Of a DNA stretch of 34,753 bases, positions 1 to 7,332 are shown one piece after another. Made by a program: the position numbers and the translations under genes. Position 1 is the stretch's first letter; each line of letters opens with the position of its first letter. The notes below the pieces were generated by a model, which saw only the letters and a program-made list of their open reading frames with translations, did not search any database and was not told where the DNA came from. The stretch is from the IMG/VR virus record IMGVR_UViG_3300042887_000887, positions 1-34,753 of that record. One strand, written 5' to 3'. This DNA comes from a virus.

Positions 1-290
1 TCAGGGTGAAATACATCACGACCTGCCTCTGTGCCCATTAGCTGGAGTGCTAATCTTGGTGAGAATTCACGACCGAGTTTTTCCGACCACCACTTATCTG
101 GTTGCTCGCGCCATGCTCTTGACTCAGGCGTATTACCTTCAAGCATTTCACGATTCCAACCAAAAATAATGGAACAAGCATCTTTTAAACTATTCGCATA
201 ACTCTCTTTGAAGAAACCATGACGATCTACCAAGAGATCTGCGACTGTACCTTTACCTGCTCCAATAAAGCCAACTAAACCTACGATCAT
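1..290 (-). CDS. 1: Deoxynucleoside monophosphate kinase, T4 gp1-like (partial, C-terminus outside window)
   Basis: The 96 visible codons start at ATG 288-290 and run open off the left edge. The N-terminus carries a P-loop, GFIGAGKGTVADLL (residues 7-20), with the G-x-G-K-G-T form found in T4 gp1-type dNMP kinases. It is followed by FKESYANSLKDA and by an EQPDKWWSEKLGREFSPRLALQ segment with the start of MGTEAGRD, a stretch I associate with phage and bacterial deoxynucleotide monophosphate kinases. T4 gp1 phosphorylates dTMP, dGMP and hydroxymethyl-dCMP in the cytoplasm, feeding the phage dNTP pool. The gene begins 6 nt after the stop of the GT-A gene and so is the ninth gene of the base-modification operon, which would suit a kinase that accepts an unusual nucleotide; that link is inference. 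Only about 40% of the usual length is visible, so the LID and C-terminal parts cannot be checked. Confidence 0.85.
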   Translation of the reverse strand, partial: MIVGLVGFIGAGKGTVADLLVDRHGFFKESYANSLKDACSIIFGWNREMLEGNTPESRAWREQPDKWWSEKLGREFSPRLALQLMGTEAGRDVFHP

Positions 291-296
291 AAAATC

Positions 297-1094
297 TCAA
301 AGAGATCCGACGTAGTTGGCAACTGCGCCCATATCACCAGTGAACGGATATGTTCCAATATGATGAGTTTTCATCCATGGGCAAAGCCAAATTTTACCAC
401 CAATTTTACGCCACCACTGGCAGAACATATAATCTTCAGACAAGTAACGATCGCTCTTTCCGTGATCAATTACCGTGTCGAAGTATGCGTGAATATATCG
501 CGAACCATCGAAGTTTGCTTGACCGACATGATCTGGCTTATAGTTGAATTCAGGATAGGCTTCTTTGAATTTACCAAAGACTTCTCGTTGCACCATCATG
601 AATCCAGTTCCAATTTCTAGAACTTCTAATGGTTCGCCAACATTGAATTGCCCTGTACCTTGAACGGCATTAAACACATAATCGCCTGTAACTTTTTCAA
701 GTTCTTGTGGTGAAATGTCAGGTTTACGTTTTACTGCGTCAATAACAGCGTTCCACTTAATTGACTTCTTTGGATATGGTCCACCAATGACTTCTTTATC
801 CAAAGCAAGCATCGCGATAACATCTTTTGGATCGAAATGAATGTCTGAGTCGATGAAAAGCAGATGCGTAAATCCAGAACGGAGAAATTCATCTACAAGA
901 TAGTTACGTGCACGAGTGATAAGTGACTCGTTAAAAATATATGAGAATCGAGTTTCAATTCCATAATTCGCACAAACTGCTTGCAAGTCTAAACTAGACT
1001 TAACATACATACCATGAGCCATGCCACCATACATAGGGGTGGCTACGAATAGTTTCTTCTTACGAAGTTGTTCAACAGAGATTTCAAGTTGCAT
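297..1094 (-). CDS. GT-A fold glycosyltransferase-like protein
   Basis: This is a 265-residue protein with a nucleotide-sugar transferase layout. A beta strand KKLFVATPMYGG near residue 13 is followed by SLITRARNYLVDEFL and FTHLLFIDSDIHFDP (about residues 75-90). The DSD there is the metal-binding DxD of GT-A enzymes. Later it has IGGPYPKK, GTGFMMVQREVF and a SEDYMFCQWWRKIGG segment typical of the acceptor half, ending in a conserved-looking HHIGTYPF. Relatives occur in many T4-like aquatic phages. Its ATG lies 11 nt inside the end of the P-loop kinase gene, so translation is coupled. Families of this fold have been predicted to add sugars to hydroxymethylated or otherwise modified DNA bases; here that is inferred from the operon. 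Transfer to a phage surface protein or host glycan is the alternative. Donor sugar unknown. Confidence 0.75.
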   Translation of the reverse strand: MQLEISVEQLRKKKLFVATPMYGGMAHGMYVKSSLDLQAVCANYGIETRFSYIFNESLITRARNYLVDEFLRSGFTHLLFIDSDIHFDPKDVIAMLALDKEVIGGPYPKKSIKWNAVIDAVKRKPDISPQELEKVTGDYVFNAVQGTGQFNVGEPLEVLEIGTGFMMVQREVFGKFKEAYPEFNYKPDHVGQANFDGSRYIHAYFDTVIDHGKSDRYLSEDYMFCQWWRKIGGKIWLCPWMKTHHIGTYPFTGDMGAVANYVGSL

Positions 1095-1677
1095 TATTAT
1101 TCACTCCACTAAAAAAAGATTTAACATTATCAAGAATCTTTTGTTGGTCGTCGAGATTCTCATTTACCATCACTTCTATATAGTCCATCAAAGTTAGCGA
1201 ACTGCGGATATTTGATATTTTAGTCTTACGAGAATTTTTAAATTTCTCGTCTTGATCGTCTTTACGGTCGATATGACGTTGATCTAACGTCGAGTTCTTG
1301 ACTGTAAGAATTAAGATTTTAAAATTCTCAGGAAACTTTTCTGAAAGGAAGTCTAACATCTTAGCGTTAAACAATCGATCGCCTTCGAAGATTACATTAA
1401 TGTTGTGTCCGCCTTCGTTTGAGTCTTTATCGAGACCAATGAAGAACTTTTCAGCGTCTGGTTGAACTGCCATTGACAAACGATCTGTGCCCTGAAAGGC
1501 ATTACCATCATTTTCATATTTTCCAAGAATATAGAAATTGAGTTTCTCAGAATACATCGCATCAAGAAGTTTCTCTGGCTTACAAATCTTCCAATCATCA
1601 GCCATCGAAATCAACTTGAACATCAGAGTGGTCTTACCAGTTGCTGGTTCACCACCCATCGCAATCACTTTTACCAT
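1084..1677 (-). CDS. P-loop kinase, candidate 5-hydroxymethyl-pyrimidine DNA kinase
   Basis: The 197-residue protein opens with a Walker A motif GEPATGKTT (residues 9-17). It then has a QGTDRLSMAVQPDA block near residue 63 and NVIFEGDRLFN near 94, where the acidic residue of the second motif sits; a basic LDQRHIDRKDDQDEKF lid-like stretch follows. The layout and the neighbour (an aGPT-Pplase-type gene overlapping by 7 nt) match the P-loop kinases that accompany thymine hypermodification genes. In those phages such a kinase phosphorylates the hydroxymethyl of 5-hydroxymethyluracil in DNA, giving a leaving group for the amino-acid transferase. Known examples often carry a fused helical domain; this one does not. 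The substrate is an inference: it could equally act on hydroxymethylcytosine or a nucleotide. It overlaps the GT-A gene by 11 nt. Confidence 0.7.
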   Translation of the reverse strand: MVKVIAMGGEPATGKTTLMFKLISMADDWKICKPEKLLDAMYSEKLNFYILGKYENDGNAFQGTDRLSMAVQPDAEKFFIGLDKDSNEGGHNINVIFEGDRLFNAKMLDFLSEKFPENFKILILTVKNSTLDQRHIDRKDDQDEKFKNSRKTKISNIRSSLTLMDYIEVMVNENLDDQQKILDNVKSFFSGVNNNAT

Positions 1678-2678
1678 AATGCCTCCAAACCTTCCTTTAC
1701 AGGTTGTTCGTCTTCAAACATCCAATCAAGTCGTTCTATTTTACCTGTTCTCAAATAGTAAGTAAACTTTTCTTTGTTAATTTTATTTCTTGGAGCAAGT
1801 CTTAGATCAAGCGTTTCGTGGCGTGCTTGCCACAACACATTCCACTCAATACCTGTCCAACCATCACCTTCTGTTTGAGTAATTTCTTCAGACTGACGAT
1901 CCAGATAATACCCAAGATAACGCCCATGATGCTCACGAAAGATTTTCTTGAATGAACATAAACAGGTTTCCATCGTGAAGAAATCTATTTGGCTACTCAG
2001 TTGAGGGAATCGAGATCTGGTTTCCTCAAGTATTTCCTTGGCATGACTTTCAAGGTCTGCGCATTCCCCAGCAGTGAGTTTAACATCGTATTTGTCGTCT
2101 TGCCCGAGGGCGAGATGCAAACCATTACGATGAGAACGAGAGCCTGCAAAATCGTCAAGCATGAGGCTGTCAGGTACACAGTTAATGCCAGCAGTATGAG
2201 TGAGGTGCTGAAGATAAAACCAAGTGGAATAGCGACCAAATTTATAAAGAGAAGTTTTAAGATTATTCCAAAGGTTGTTAAAAGTTTGTTTTTCGTTGTC
2301 TCCATAATATTTCTCTAAAACCTCACGTTGAATTTTCTTGCCAATAAACTTCTGGTAAGACTCGAACATGACTGGCAAGTGACCTTTGTTCCATTTTGTA
2401 TCTGTCTGATAACGCAATCGCTGATAGTTTTGACTATTCCACCATTCAATACGATCAACGGTAGCAAGTTCATAATCTGGGAATTCATTCTTTAAAACCC
2501 ATGCAGTCGGTAACTGATATGTGTTGCCGTACAACCAAGCAAACCAAAGTCGTTCTTCACTGTTGTGTTCATATCTCTTATGAAGATAGTTTGTCATCCA
2601 CACCGCTGGATCGCAATCGCCAAATTGCATTGACCAAGCATACCAGCGAATGAATTCTTCACGGCGTTGAAGGTTCAT
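1671..2678 (-). CDS. aGPT-Pplase (alpha-glutamyl/putrescinyl thymine pyrophosphorylase)-like protein, candidate amino acid:DNA transferase
   Basis: This is a 335-residue, largely helical, Trp/Tyr-rich protein. The N-terminal part has RREEFIRWYAWS, DPAVWMTNYLHKRYE and EERLWFAWLYGNTYQ, followed by PTAWVLKNEFPDYE and a QTDTKWNKGHLP segment near residue 92. I recognise this pattern from the clade 2-type alpha-glutamyl/putrescinyl thymine pyrophosphorylase family. Members in thymine-hypermodifying phages displace the phosphorylated hydroxymethyl of the base with an amino acid or amine. No search was run, so the clade assignment is from memory. I chose ATG 2676-2678 over an upstream in-frame TTG at 2687 because ATG is the normal start here and TTGGA precedes it. 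The gene overlaps the phosphatase by 20 nt and the P-loop kinase by 7 nt; adjacency to the kinase supports the call. Confidence 0.65.
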   Translation of the reverse strand: MNLQRREEFIRWYAWSMQFGDCDPAVWMTNYLHKRYEHNSEERLWFAWLYGNTYQLPTAWVLKNEFPDYELATVDRIEWWNSQNYQRLRYQTDTKWNKGHLPVMFESYQKFIGKKIQREVLEKYYGDNEKQTFNNLWNNLKTSLYKFGRYSTWFYLQHLTHTAGINCVPDSLMLDDFAGSRSHRNGLHLALGQDDKYDVKLTAGECADLESHAKEILEETRSRFPQLSSQIDFFTMETCLCSFKKIFREHHGRYLGYYLDRQSEEITQTEGDGWTGIEWNVLWQARHETLDLRLAPRNKINKEKFTYYLRTGKIERLDWMFEDEQPVKEGLEALW

Positions 2679-3105
2679 GTTTTCCAATAAAGACTTTTAG
2701 TGCCTCTTCCAACATAACAATTACTTGCTTATGTAATTCAGTTCCTTGAGCGAAGTTAGGATCTGGGATTTTAGGAACATTAATCAACGAACTAATTCGT
2801 GTGGCTTTCTTAAAAACTTCCTCACCGAATTTCTCACGAAGTTTATTCTCGTTACTATTGTCCATGTAGAATACAACATCAGCCCAATCAATCAGATCTT
2901 TTGATACAGGAGTTGAGCGAATACCTGTACCATCATATCCAGATTCACTCAATGCGGTGCGCATCTTCTTTGCAGTGATTTCGTTACCCTTTGTATCTTT
3001 AAGAGCAGCTGATTTTACATTCCAATCTGGACGCATTTTCTTTAAAATGATTTCACCTGCAGCAGAGCGGTTGATATTGCCATGACATACAAATAAAACA
3101 TTCAT
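2659..3105 (-). CDS. Low-molecular-weight protein-tyrosine-phosphatase family enzyme
   Basis: The 148-residue protein has the complete LMW-PTP signature. The phosphate-binding loop CHGNINRS lies at residues 7-14 (nucleophile Cys7, Arg13). The segment DWADVVFYMDNSNENKL resembles the family's mid-domain motif, and IPDPNF near residue 113 supplies the general-acid Asp in the usual DP context. The length is normal (about 140-160). The fold covers protein tyrosine phosphatases and thioredoxin-linked arsenate reductases; the extra cysteines an arsenate reductase needs are not seen, so a phosphatase is likelier. It sits between the amidoligase (4-nt overlap) and the aGPT-Pplase-like gene (20-nt overlap). 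An LMW-PTP in a base-modification operon is unexpected. It might remove phosphate from a base or nucleotide intermediate, or act on a host phosphoprotein; neither is shown. Confidence 0.85.
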   Translation of the reverse strand: MNVLFVCHGNINRSAAGEIILKKMRPDWNVKSAALKDTKGNEITAKKMRTALSESGYDGTGIRSTPVSKDLIDWADVVFYMDNSNENKLREKFGEEVFKKATRISSLINVPKIPDPNFAQGTELHKQVIVMLEEALKVFIGKHEPSTP

Positions 3106-4067
3106 AGACCTTGCTCTCGTAGTTGTACCATATGCGGATAAATGTCCTTTGAGTTTATACTACCAACAGCATCAATGTCAATCTTTTCTCGCAATGCGTT
3201 TAATCTTTTTTCAACAACCTTTCGACTATGCGCATCAAAGTTAGTCCATTGATAAATCTGTTCAGTTTCAAATTCATAAGGTTGGAATTTAGGAAACTTA
3301 TATGACGTTTCCCAGAAAATATCTGTGGGGGTCTTTTCTGTATTTAATGCAGCGTCTAGAAATTCTCGACACCAACTAATACACGATTGCATTTCGGTCA
3401 TATCCAAAGTTCCAGGAAAATGACGGAATTCAATCGTATTTGTTTCTTCCCACATTTGACGAAGATTGATTCCTGCTCTTGGAGAGAAGAACCACATACG
3501 CCCCTTTTCCGTCAAGGGCGCATGTTCTTCATAAAACTCTTGAGTTGTTTTTGCGTTTAACATTGCATTGACGCGAGACGCAGGTAACTTGTATTGGTGT
3601 GACTTATGTCGCCGTTTCATTCGTTTTAGTTCCCATTCATATACTTCTGGCGCAAGCATACTCTTACTTGGAACGGGAATTGTTTCCACAATATCAAATG
3701 CTAATTGTTGAAACTCATCAATATATCTTAATAGTTTTTTACAACTTTCAAGATCATCTTTCAAACCAGGAACGCGAACGTGAATGTGCAGATTGCTCCT
3801 ATAGTTTACAATAGGAGTAGGTTTGAGCATCGCATTTATTTCAGCAATATGATCTATTTGTTCTTGAATTGTATTCGTAGGTTTTGTGTTTATCTCACCA
3901 CCATACTTGTACAAAAGACCTAGCGGATCGTTCGCAATGCCTGTAGTACTGACGCACGTATTGTCTTTGTCGTTCCACTTTGCTCCAATTGGGAGTTCAT
4001 TGAATCGATAAGAATCGCCATATTCAAGTTCAACACCGTATGTGAAACTTGTTTTATCATAATGCAT
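3102..4067 (-). CDS. Amidoligase (COOH-NH2 ligase, glutamine-synthetase-like fold)
   Basis: The 321-residue protein shows the ordered motifs of the putative amidoligase family: YGVELEYG (acidic Glu13 and Glu15), GGEINTKP (Glu58), LHIHVRVPG (His94, His96) and RAGINLRQMWEETNTIEFRHF (residues 197-217), with NTIEFR as the hallmark C-terminal motif. Members are distant relatives of glutamine synthetase and gamma-glutamylcysteine synthetase and use ATP to join a carboxylate to an amine. Predicted roles include peptide tags and modification of lipids or nucleic acids in phage clusters. Here it is flanked by glycosyltransferase (11-nt overlap) and phosphatase (4-nt overlap) genes, in an operon that also codes for a glutamine amidotransferase. 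A role in amidating an amino acid attached to DNA is plausible but inferred. Confidence 0.85.
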   Translation of the reverse strand: MHYDKTSFTYGVELEYGDSYRFNELPIGAKWNDKDNTCVSTTGIANDPLGLLYKYGGEINTKPTNTIQEQIDHIAEINAMLKPTPIVNYRSNLHIHVRVPGLKDDLESCKKLLRYIDEFQQLAFDIVETIPVPSKSMLAPEVYEWELKRMKRRHKSHQYKLPASRVNAMLNAKTTQEFYEEHAPLTEKGRMWFFSPRAGINLRQMWEETNTIEFRHFPGTLDMTEMQSCISWCREFLDAALNTEKTPTDIFWETSYKFPKFQPYEFETEQIYQWTNFDAHSRKVVEKRLNALREKIDIDAVGSINSKDIYPHMVQLREQGL

Positions 4068-5142
4068 ATTTTGCCTTTACGTCGTTAATCAGACGAAGTT
4101 GATTAATTAAAAACTGTTTTCTATTATACCTGACGAAAGCATATTTCGCTATTTTTTTCCGATCTTCCATAGTGTATTTTTGGAACCGTTCAATAGCAAC
4201 TTTATATTGTTCTGATGTTGGTATATTAGTATTTCGGTCAAGAAGTGCCATTGAAAAAGGATGCATGTGTTCCTGTTCTGCAACATAGTCGCTACCAAGA
4301 ACAATATATGGAACACCAAACGTCGCACCTTCCATAGATACAATTCCAGTAGATTCTTTACCACTACCCAGAATGTATGTAGCCTCGCGCATACAATTCA
4401 TAATTTCTTCGCGAGGTGCGTCAAAGTGAAACTTGATATTCTTATATCTCTTCAACGCTGCAATATTGTTTTCATCTTCTTTCTTGATGTAGCAATGCTT
4501 GAGTGTCGTAAAAACATGAAGAATAAAGTCTTTTGGTGCATGCTTACCATGCATGCGCATCATAACTTGTGGCTTCTTACCACTATCCCAACGACCGACA
4601 AACACAGCATAGGGTTTTGGTTCAACTGGCTGTTCTTCTTTTTCAACTAAATGAACGGAGGTAGTGCCATCAAACAAACCACCAAAACGTTCATGTTGCC
4701 ATTTAGAAACGCCGCACCAATAAACCTTTCTGCGATCAAAACGACTTTTAATTTCAGAAGTCAGTGGCATAGATGGACGATGGTAGTGATCGAAGACCAC
4801 CCCATTCTTATAGTGCTTGTAGATGCTCGTCAGATGCTTACAAGAATTATCCATCACGATGTCTGGTTTTATTTCTTTGATGACTTTTACAATTTCATCA
4901 GAAATCTTTTTAGTCAACTTACGCTTTTCTATCACAGATAGATTAACGTCATGAATGCAATTGAGTATGATCTGATTCGGGAACTGAAGATCAGATCCCT
5001 TCATGGTTAAATAGTAGACGTCATAATATTCAGAAAGCACATCACGCTGCGCTTTGCTGAATTTCTGAACTCCATTTAAGATTCGATCTTTTTTAGATGG
5101 AGCAAAGACGTTATCAATAAGTAAAATCTTTTCTTTAAACAT
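4057..5142 (-). CDS. GT-B fold glycosyltransferase (GT4-like)
   Basis: I take ATG 5140-5142 as the start (361 residues, MFKEKILLIDNVF). A longer reading to 5202 lies wholly inside the preceding gene. The C-terminal half has the GT-B pattern: PYAVFVGRWDSGKKP, then KNIKFHFDAPREEIMNCMREATYILGSG, and KESTGIVSMEGATFGVPYIVLGSDYVAEQ, in which the acidic residue before the MEGATFG stretch is where GT4 enzymes contact the nucleotide sugar. The N-terminal half (NGVQKFSKAQRDVLSEYYDVY, KPDIVMDNS) fits the acceptor domain. It overlaps the amidotransferase by 8 nt and the amidoligase by 11 nt. With the GT-A gene it makes two transferases in one operon, so either two sugars are added in sequence or the two have different targets. 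Acceptor unknown. Confidence 0.8.
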   Translation of the reverse strand: MFKEKILLIDNVFAPSKKDRILNGVQKFSKAQRDVLSEYYDVYYLTMKGSDLQFPNQIILNCIHDVNLSVIEKRKLTKKISDEIVKVIKEIKPDIVMDNSCKHLTSIYKHYKNGVVFDHYHRPSMPLTSEIKSRFDRRKVYWCGVSKWQHERFGGLFDGTTSVHLVEKEEQPVEPKPYAVFVGRWDSGKKPQVMMRMHGKHAPKDFILHVFTTLKHCYIKKEDENNIAALKRYKNIKFHFDAPREEIMNCMREATYILGSGKESTGIVSMEGATFGVPYIVLGSDYVAEQEHMHPFSMALLDRNTNIPTSEQYKVAIERFQKYTMEDRKKIAKYAFVRYNRKQFLINQLRLINDVKAKYAL

Positions 5143-5833
5143 TCTGTAAATCAGGATTTGACTTGCGAACGCGCAACATATTGACTGTAAGATCTGCACC
5201 AACGGTCATATATGTGTTCATAGGCATTTGTACAGGTTTGATCTTGGCGCGAAACCCAATATCCTGGGTTGAAGATATTGTATACCCATTCGGCATGTAA
5301 GTAAAGTATATTGGTCGCTTTCCATTTCTATAAAAACGTAATTTTTTATCTCTATGTAATTCAGCGACAGCCATTGAAGAATCTGGAAATTCTTCAAGAG
5401 GAGATTTACCTGCACTAATACATCTTAAAATAAGTTCACTATCGTTTTTTGTTACACAATCATAACCATAAAGTTCTTTCCATCTTCCTGGCATTTCTTG
5501 CGTAATTACTCCATTGTGTGCAACAGAATAATCGTTATTGTAAATTGGTTGATTGTATTCAAGATCAGAAGTTGAATAACGGCAGTGACCAATCAAATAA
5601 AGATTACCATCAGCATTAACAAATTCTTTTACAGATTTGTTCAGATGTATATGAACAAACTTCTCAGCCGCAACAGGTTCTATAAGAGTAACTATTCCAT
5701 CATTCCAGTGAGGAAGAAAAGAAACTCCTGTTGCGTGCAATCCCCTGATGCCTGATTCAAGGATAATCTTTTTAACGATATCCCAATCTGATTCTGATGG
5801 ATTACGAAGAACAGCACCGATAATCGCACACAT
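5135..5833 (-). CDS. Stand-alone class II glutamine amidotransferase (Ntn hydrolase)
   Basis: The protein (232 residues) starts MCAIIGA, so that after Met removal Cys2 is the N-terminal nucleophile, which fixes the start. Other family motifs are present in order: GHCRYSTS (residues 82-89, with Arg85; a Cys replaces the common Thr), AHNGVI (105-110, oxyanion Asn107 and Gly108) and NDSELI (130-135, Asp131 for glutamine binding). It covers only the glutaminase domain, about 230 residues, with no synthetase or isomerase domain attached, so the ammonia must go to a separate partner. The amidoligase two genes downstream is the obvious candidate, but this is inference. Its start overlaps the dioxygenase stop by one base (TAATG) and its end overlaps the GT-B start by 8 nt. 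A self-contained glutaminase with a regulatory role is the alternative. Confidence 0.85.
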   Translation of the reverse strand: MCAIIGAVLRNPSESDWDIVKKIILESGIRGLHATGVSFLPHWNDGIVTLIEPVAAEKFVHIHLNKSVKEFVNADGNLYLIGHCRYSTSDLEYNQPIYNNDYSVAHNGVITQEMPGRWKELYGYDCVTKNDSELILRCISAGKSPLEEFPDSSMAVAELHRDKKLRFYRNGKRPIYFTYMPNGYTISSTQDIGFRAKIKPVQMPMNTYMTVGADLTVNMLRVRKSNPDLQNV

Positions 5834-7191
5834 TATGCAAACAATCCTTCAAGGCTTGAACCCTTGTTCTTATTGATCTGATTCAAGTGATATTTATCAA
5901 GCATTTCTTGACCACCGTGTTCTCTCAAATAGTCATACCACTCTTCTTCAGTCCACATACCTTCTGAAATACCATTCCATAATGGTTTCCAAAGTCTATG
6001 TTCTCTGTTTTTACGACGACTTTCAACATATTGATAACGAGTGTTTTCATATTCGTATGAACCAAGTTCAAGCATCTTCTCACGGAAGTAGCAAACAAGA
6101 CTGATACGTTCTGCATCTTCATCTTCCAATTCAATTGGAGTATTGCCATGCATACATTCATGATTGTTAATCAACAGCAAGTCTCCTGGACGGACATTTA
6201 CTGCTACGCGATACTCTGGCAGTACAAGATAACCGCCTTTATATCTACCGCCATTTGATACAACAAGAAGGTTACTCAACCCTGCATTTAGATCACCAGC
6301 ATCATAGTGTGCTGCTGTTCTGAAGTTACTATTTACAGTCACTGTGGTGAATACTGTTCCTGGAACCAAGAACCGCGAATCAATTTTATCTGCTGCAGCC
6401 TTTTGATTACTCCAACGCCACGGAAGTAGTTCGCGGAAACCGCGATCAAGTGATTGAAGAAATGGAAAAGCCATTTTGAATTTATCGAAATTGTCGCGAG
6501 TGTAAGAAGTAGCGCGACCATATGGAATGCGAGGATAACGATCAAACCAACCAGCCACACCAGAAAGAACTGCGTTTGCATAGGTTGTATCGGAGATAAA
6601 CGTCTCAAGAACCCACTTGGCTTCTTTTTTAATTTCAACAGTTGGTTTCTTTATAACTGCTTTCAACCATTCTTCATAATTGAATTCATGCTTCTCAACT
6701 TCAGAGGAAAGCCAAACCAATCCTCTTGTATCTTCTTTTTTCTCAGCAAGACCACGAATTGTATTCAAAGAGGATTCAAGATCATCTGAAATACTATTTT
6801 CGCTCAACTCACAAAGATAAGTCAAAGTATCAATCTGTTCAACAGTAGCCCAATCACGACCACCAAGTTTTGCACCTTTTGGTCCTGCAGCCATACCGCG
6901 ATTTTGAGTGGCTGTTGCAGCACCACGCAAACCAATATATGCTTGCTCTTGTTCTTCTTTTGTAAACCAATTCTTTCGGAAGATGAAACCAATTCTTTTT
7001 TCATCTTTGATATTTTCAGAGTCAGAAAAATCTGTCTCGGTAGAAGAAGCGCGACTTGTAATATCGCAATCTGCTGGAAGATAGCAATCTGTATCTTCTT
7101 CAACTAGAACATCATAATGGGATTCATCAACGAATTTACCCATCAAATCTGAACAATCAATCTTAGTTTTTGCAACAATAACTTTTGCCAT
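5833..7191 (-). CDS. TET/JBP-like 2-oxoglutarate/Fe(II) dioxygenase (candidate base hydroxylase)
   Basis: This is a 452-residue protein whose C-terminal half is a double-stranded beta-helix dioxygenase. FTTVTVNSNFRTAAHYDAGDL contains the iron ligands His295 and Asp297. GGYLVLPEYRVAVNVRPGDLLLI leads to the distal His348 (CMHGN), and ERISLVCYFRE gives the 2-oxoglutarate-binding Arg362. The VNxNFRTAxHxDAGDL pattern is what I associate with phage and fungal TET/JBP enzymes, which oxidise the methyl of thymine or 5-methylcytosine in DNA. About 270 N-terminal residues are not assigned; they include ATATQNRGMAAGPKGAKLGG at 92-111, possibly a substrate or DNA module. It is the first gene of the operon, 33 nt from a good promoter. 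A small-molecule or protein hydroxylase is the alternative, but the neighbours favour a base. No methyltransferase or hydroxymethylase lies in the window. Confidence 0.75.
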   Translation of the reverse strand: MAKVIVAKTKIDCSDLMGKFVDESHYDVLVEEDTDCYLPADCDITSRASSTETDFSDSENIKDEKRIGFIFRKNWFTKEEQEQAYIGLRGAATATQNRGMAAGPKGAKLGGRDWATVEQIDTLTYLCELSENSISDDLESSLNTIRGLAEKKEDTRGLVWLSSEVEKHEFNYEEWLKAVIKKPTVEIKKEAKWVLETFISDTTYANAVLSGVAGWFDRYPRIPYGRATSYTRDNFDKFKMAFPFLQSLDRGFRELLPWRWSNQKAAADKIDSRFLVPGTVFTTVTVNSNFRTAAHYDAGDLNAGLSNLLVVSNGGRYKGGYLVLPEYRVAVNVRPGDLLLINNHECMHGNTPIELEDEDAERISLVCYFREKMLELGSYEYENTRYQYVESRRKNREHRLWKPLWNGISEGMWTEEEWYDYLREHGGQEMLDKYHLNQINKNKGSSLEGLFA

Positions 7192-7224
7192 GATGATCTT
7201 CTCTTTTGTTAACAGAGTATCGAT

Positions 7225-7253
7225 ATTGTACCTTAATACTTATGCAAAAGCAA
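7225..7253 (-). promoter_or_regulatory. Sigma-70-type promoter of the base-modification operon
   Basis: Read on the minus strand, TTGCTT (7253-7248), a 17-bp spacer and TACAAT (7230-7225) lie 33 nt before the dioxygenase ATG and just after a terminator. The AAGG before the -10 is shared with the element at 12541. This fits an early host-polymerase promoter. Confidence 0.65.
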
Positions 7254-7265
7254 ATCTTAATCCTT

Positions 7266-7300
7266 ATAAAAACTGTGGGGGGCTGAACGCCCCCCAACAG
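7266..7300 (-). terminator. Rho-independent terminator after the HTH gene
   Basis: On the minus strand a 7-bp G/C stem, GGGGGGC and GCCCCCC (7295-7289 and 7283-7277), surrounds a 5-nt loop. Three further pairs form across a bulge, and TTTTTATA follows. It closes the helix-turn-helix transcription unit and separates it from the operon to the left. Confidence 0.9.
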
Positions 7301-7332
7301 AACCAGAACGGTTTTATTGCTTGCTTACAGAA

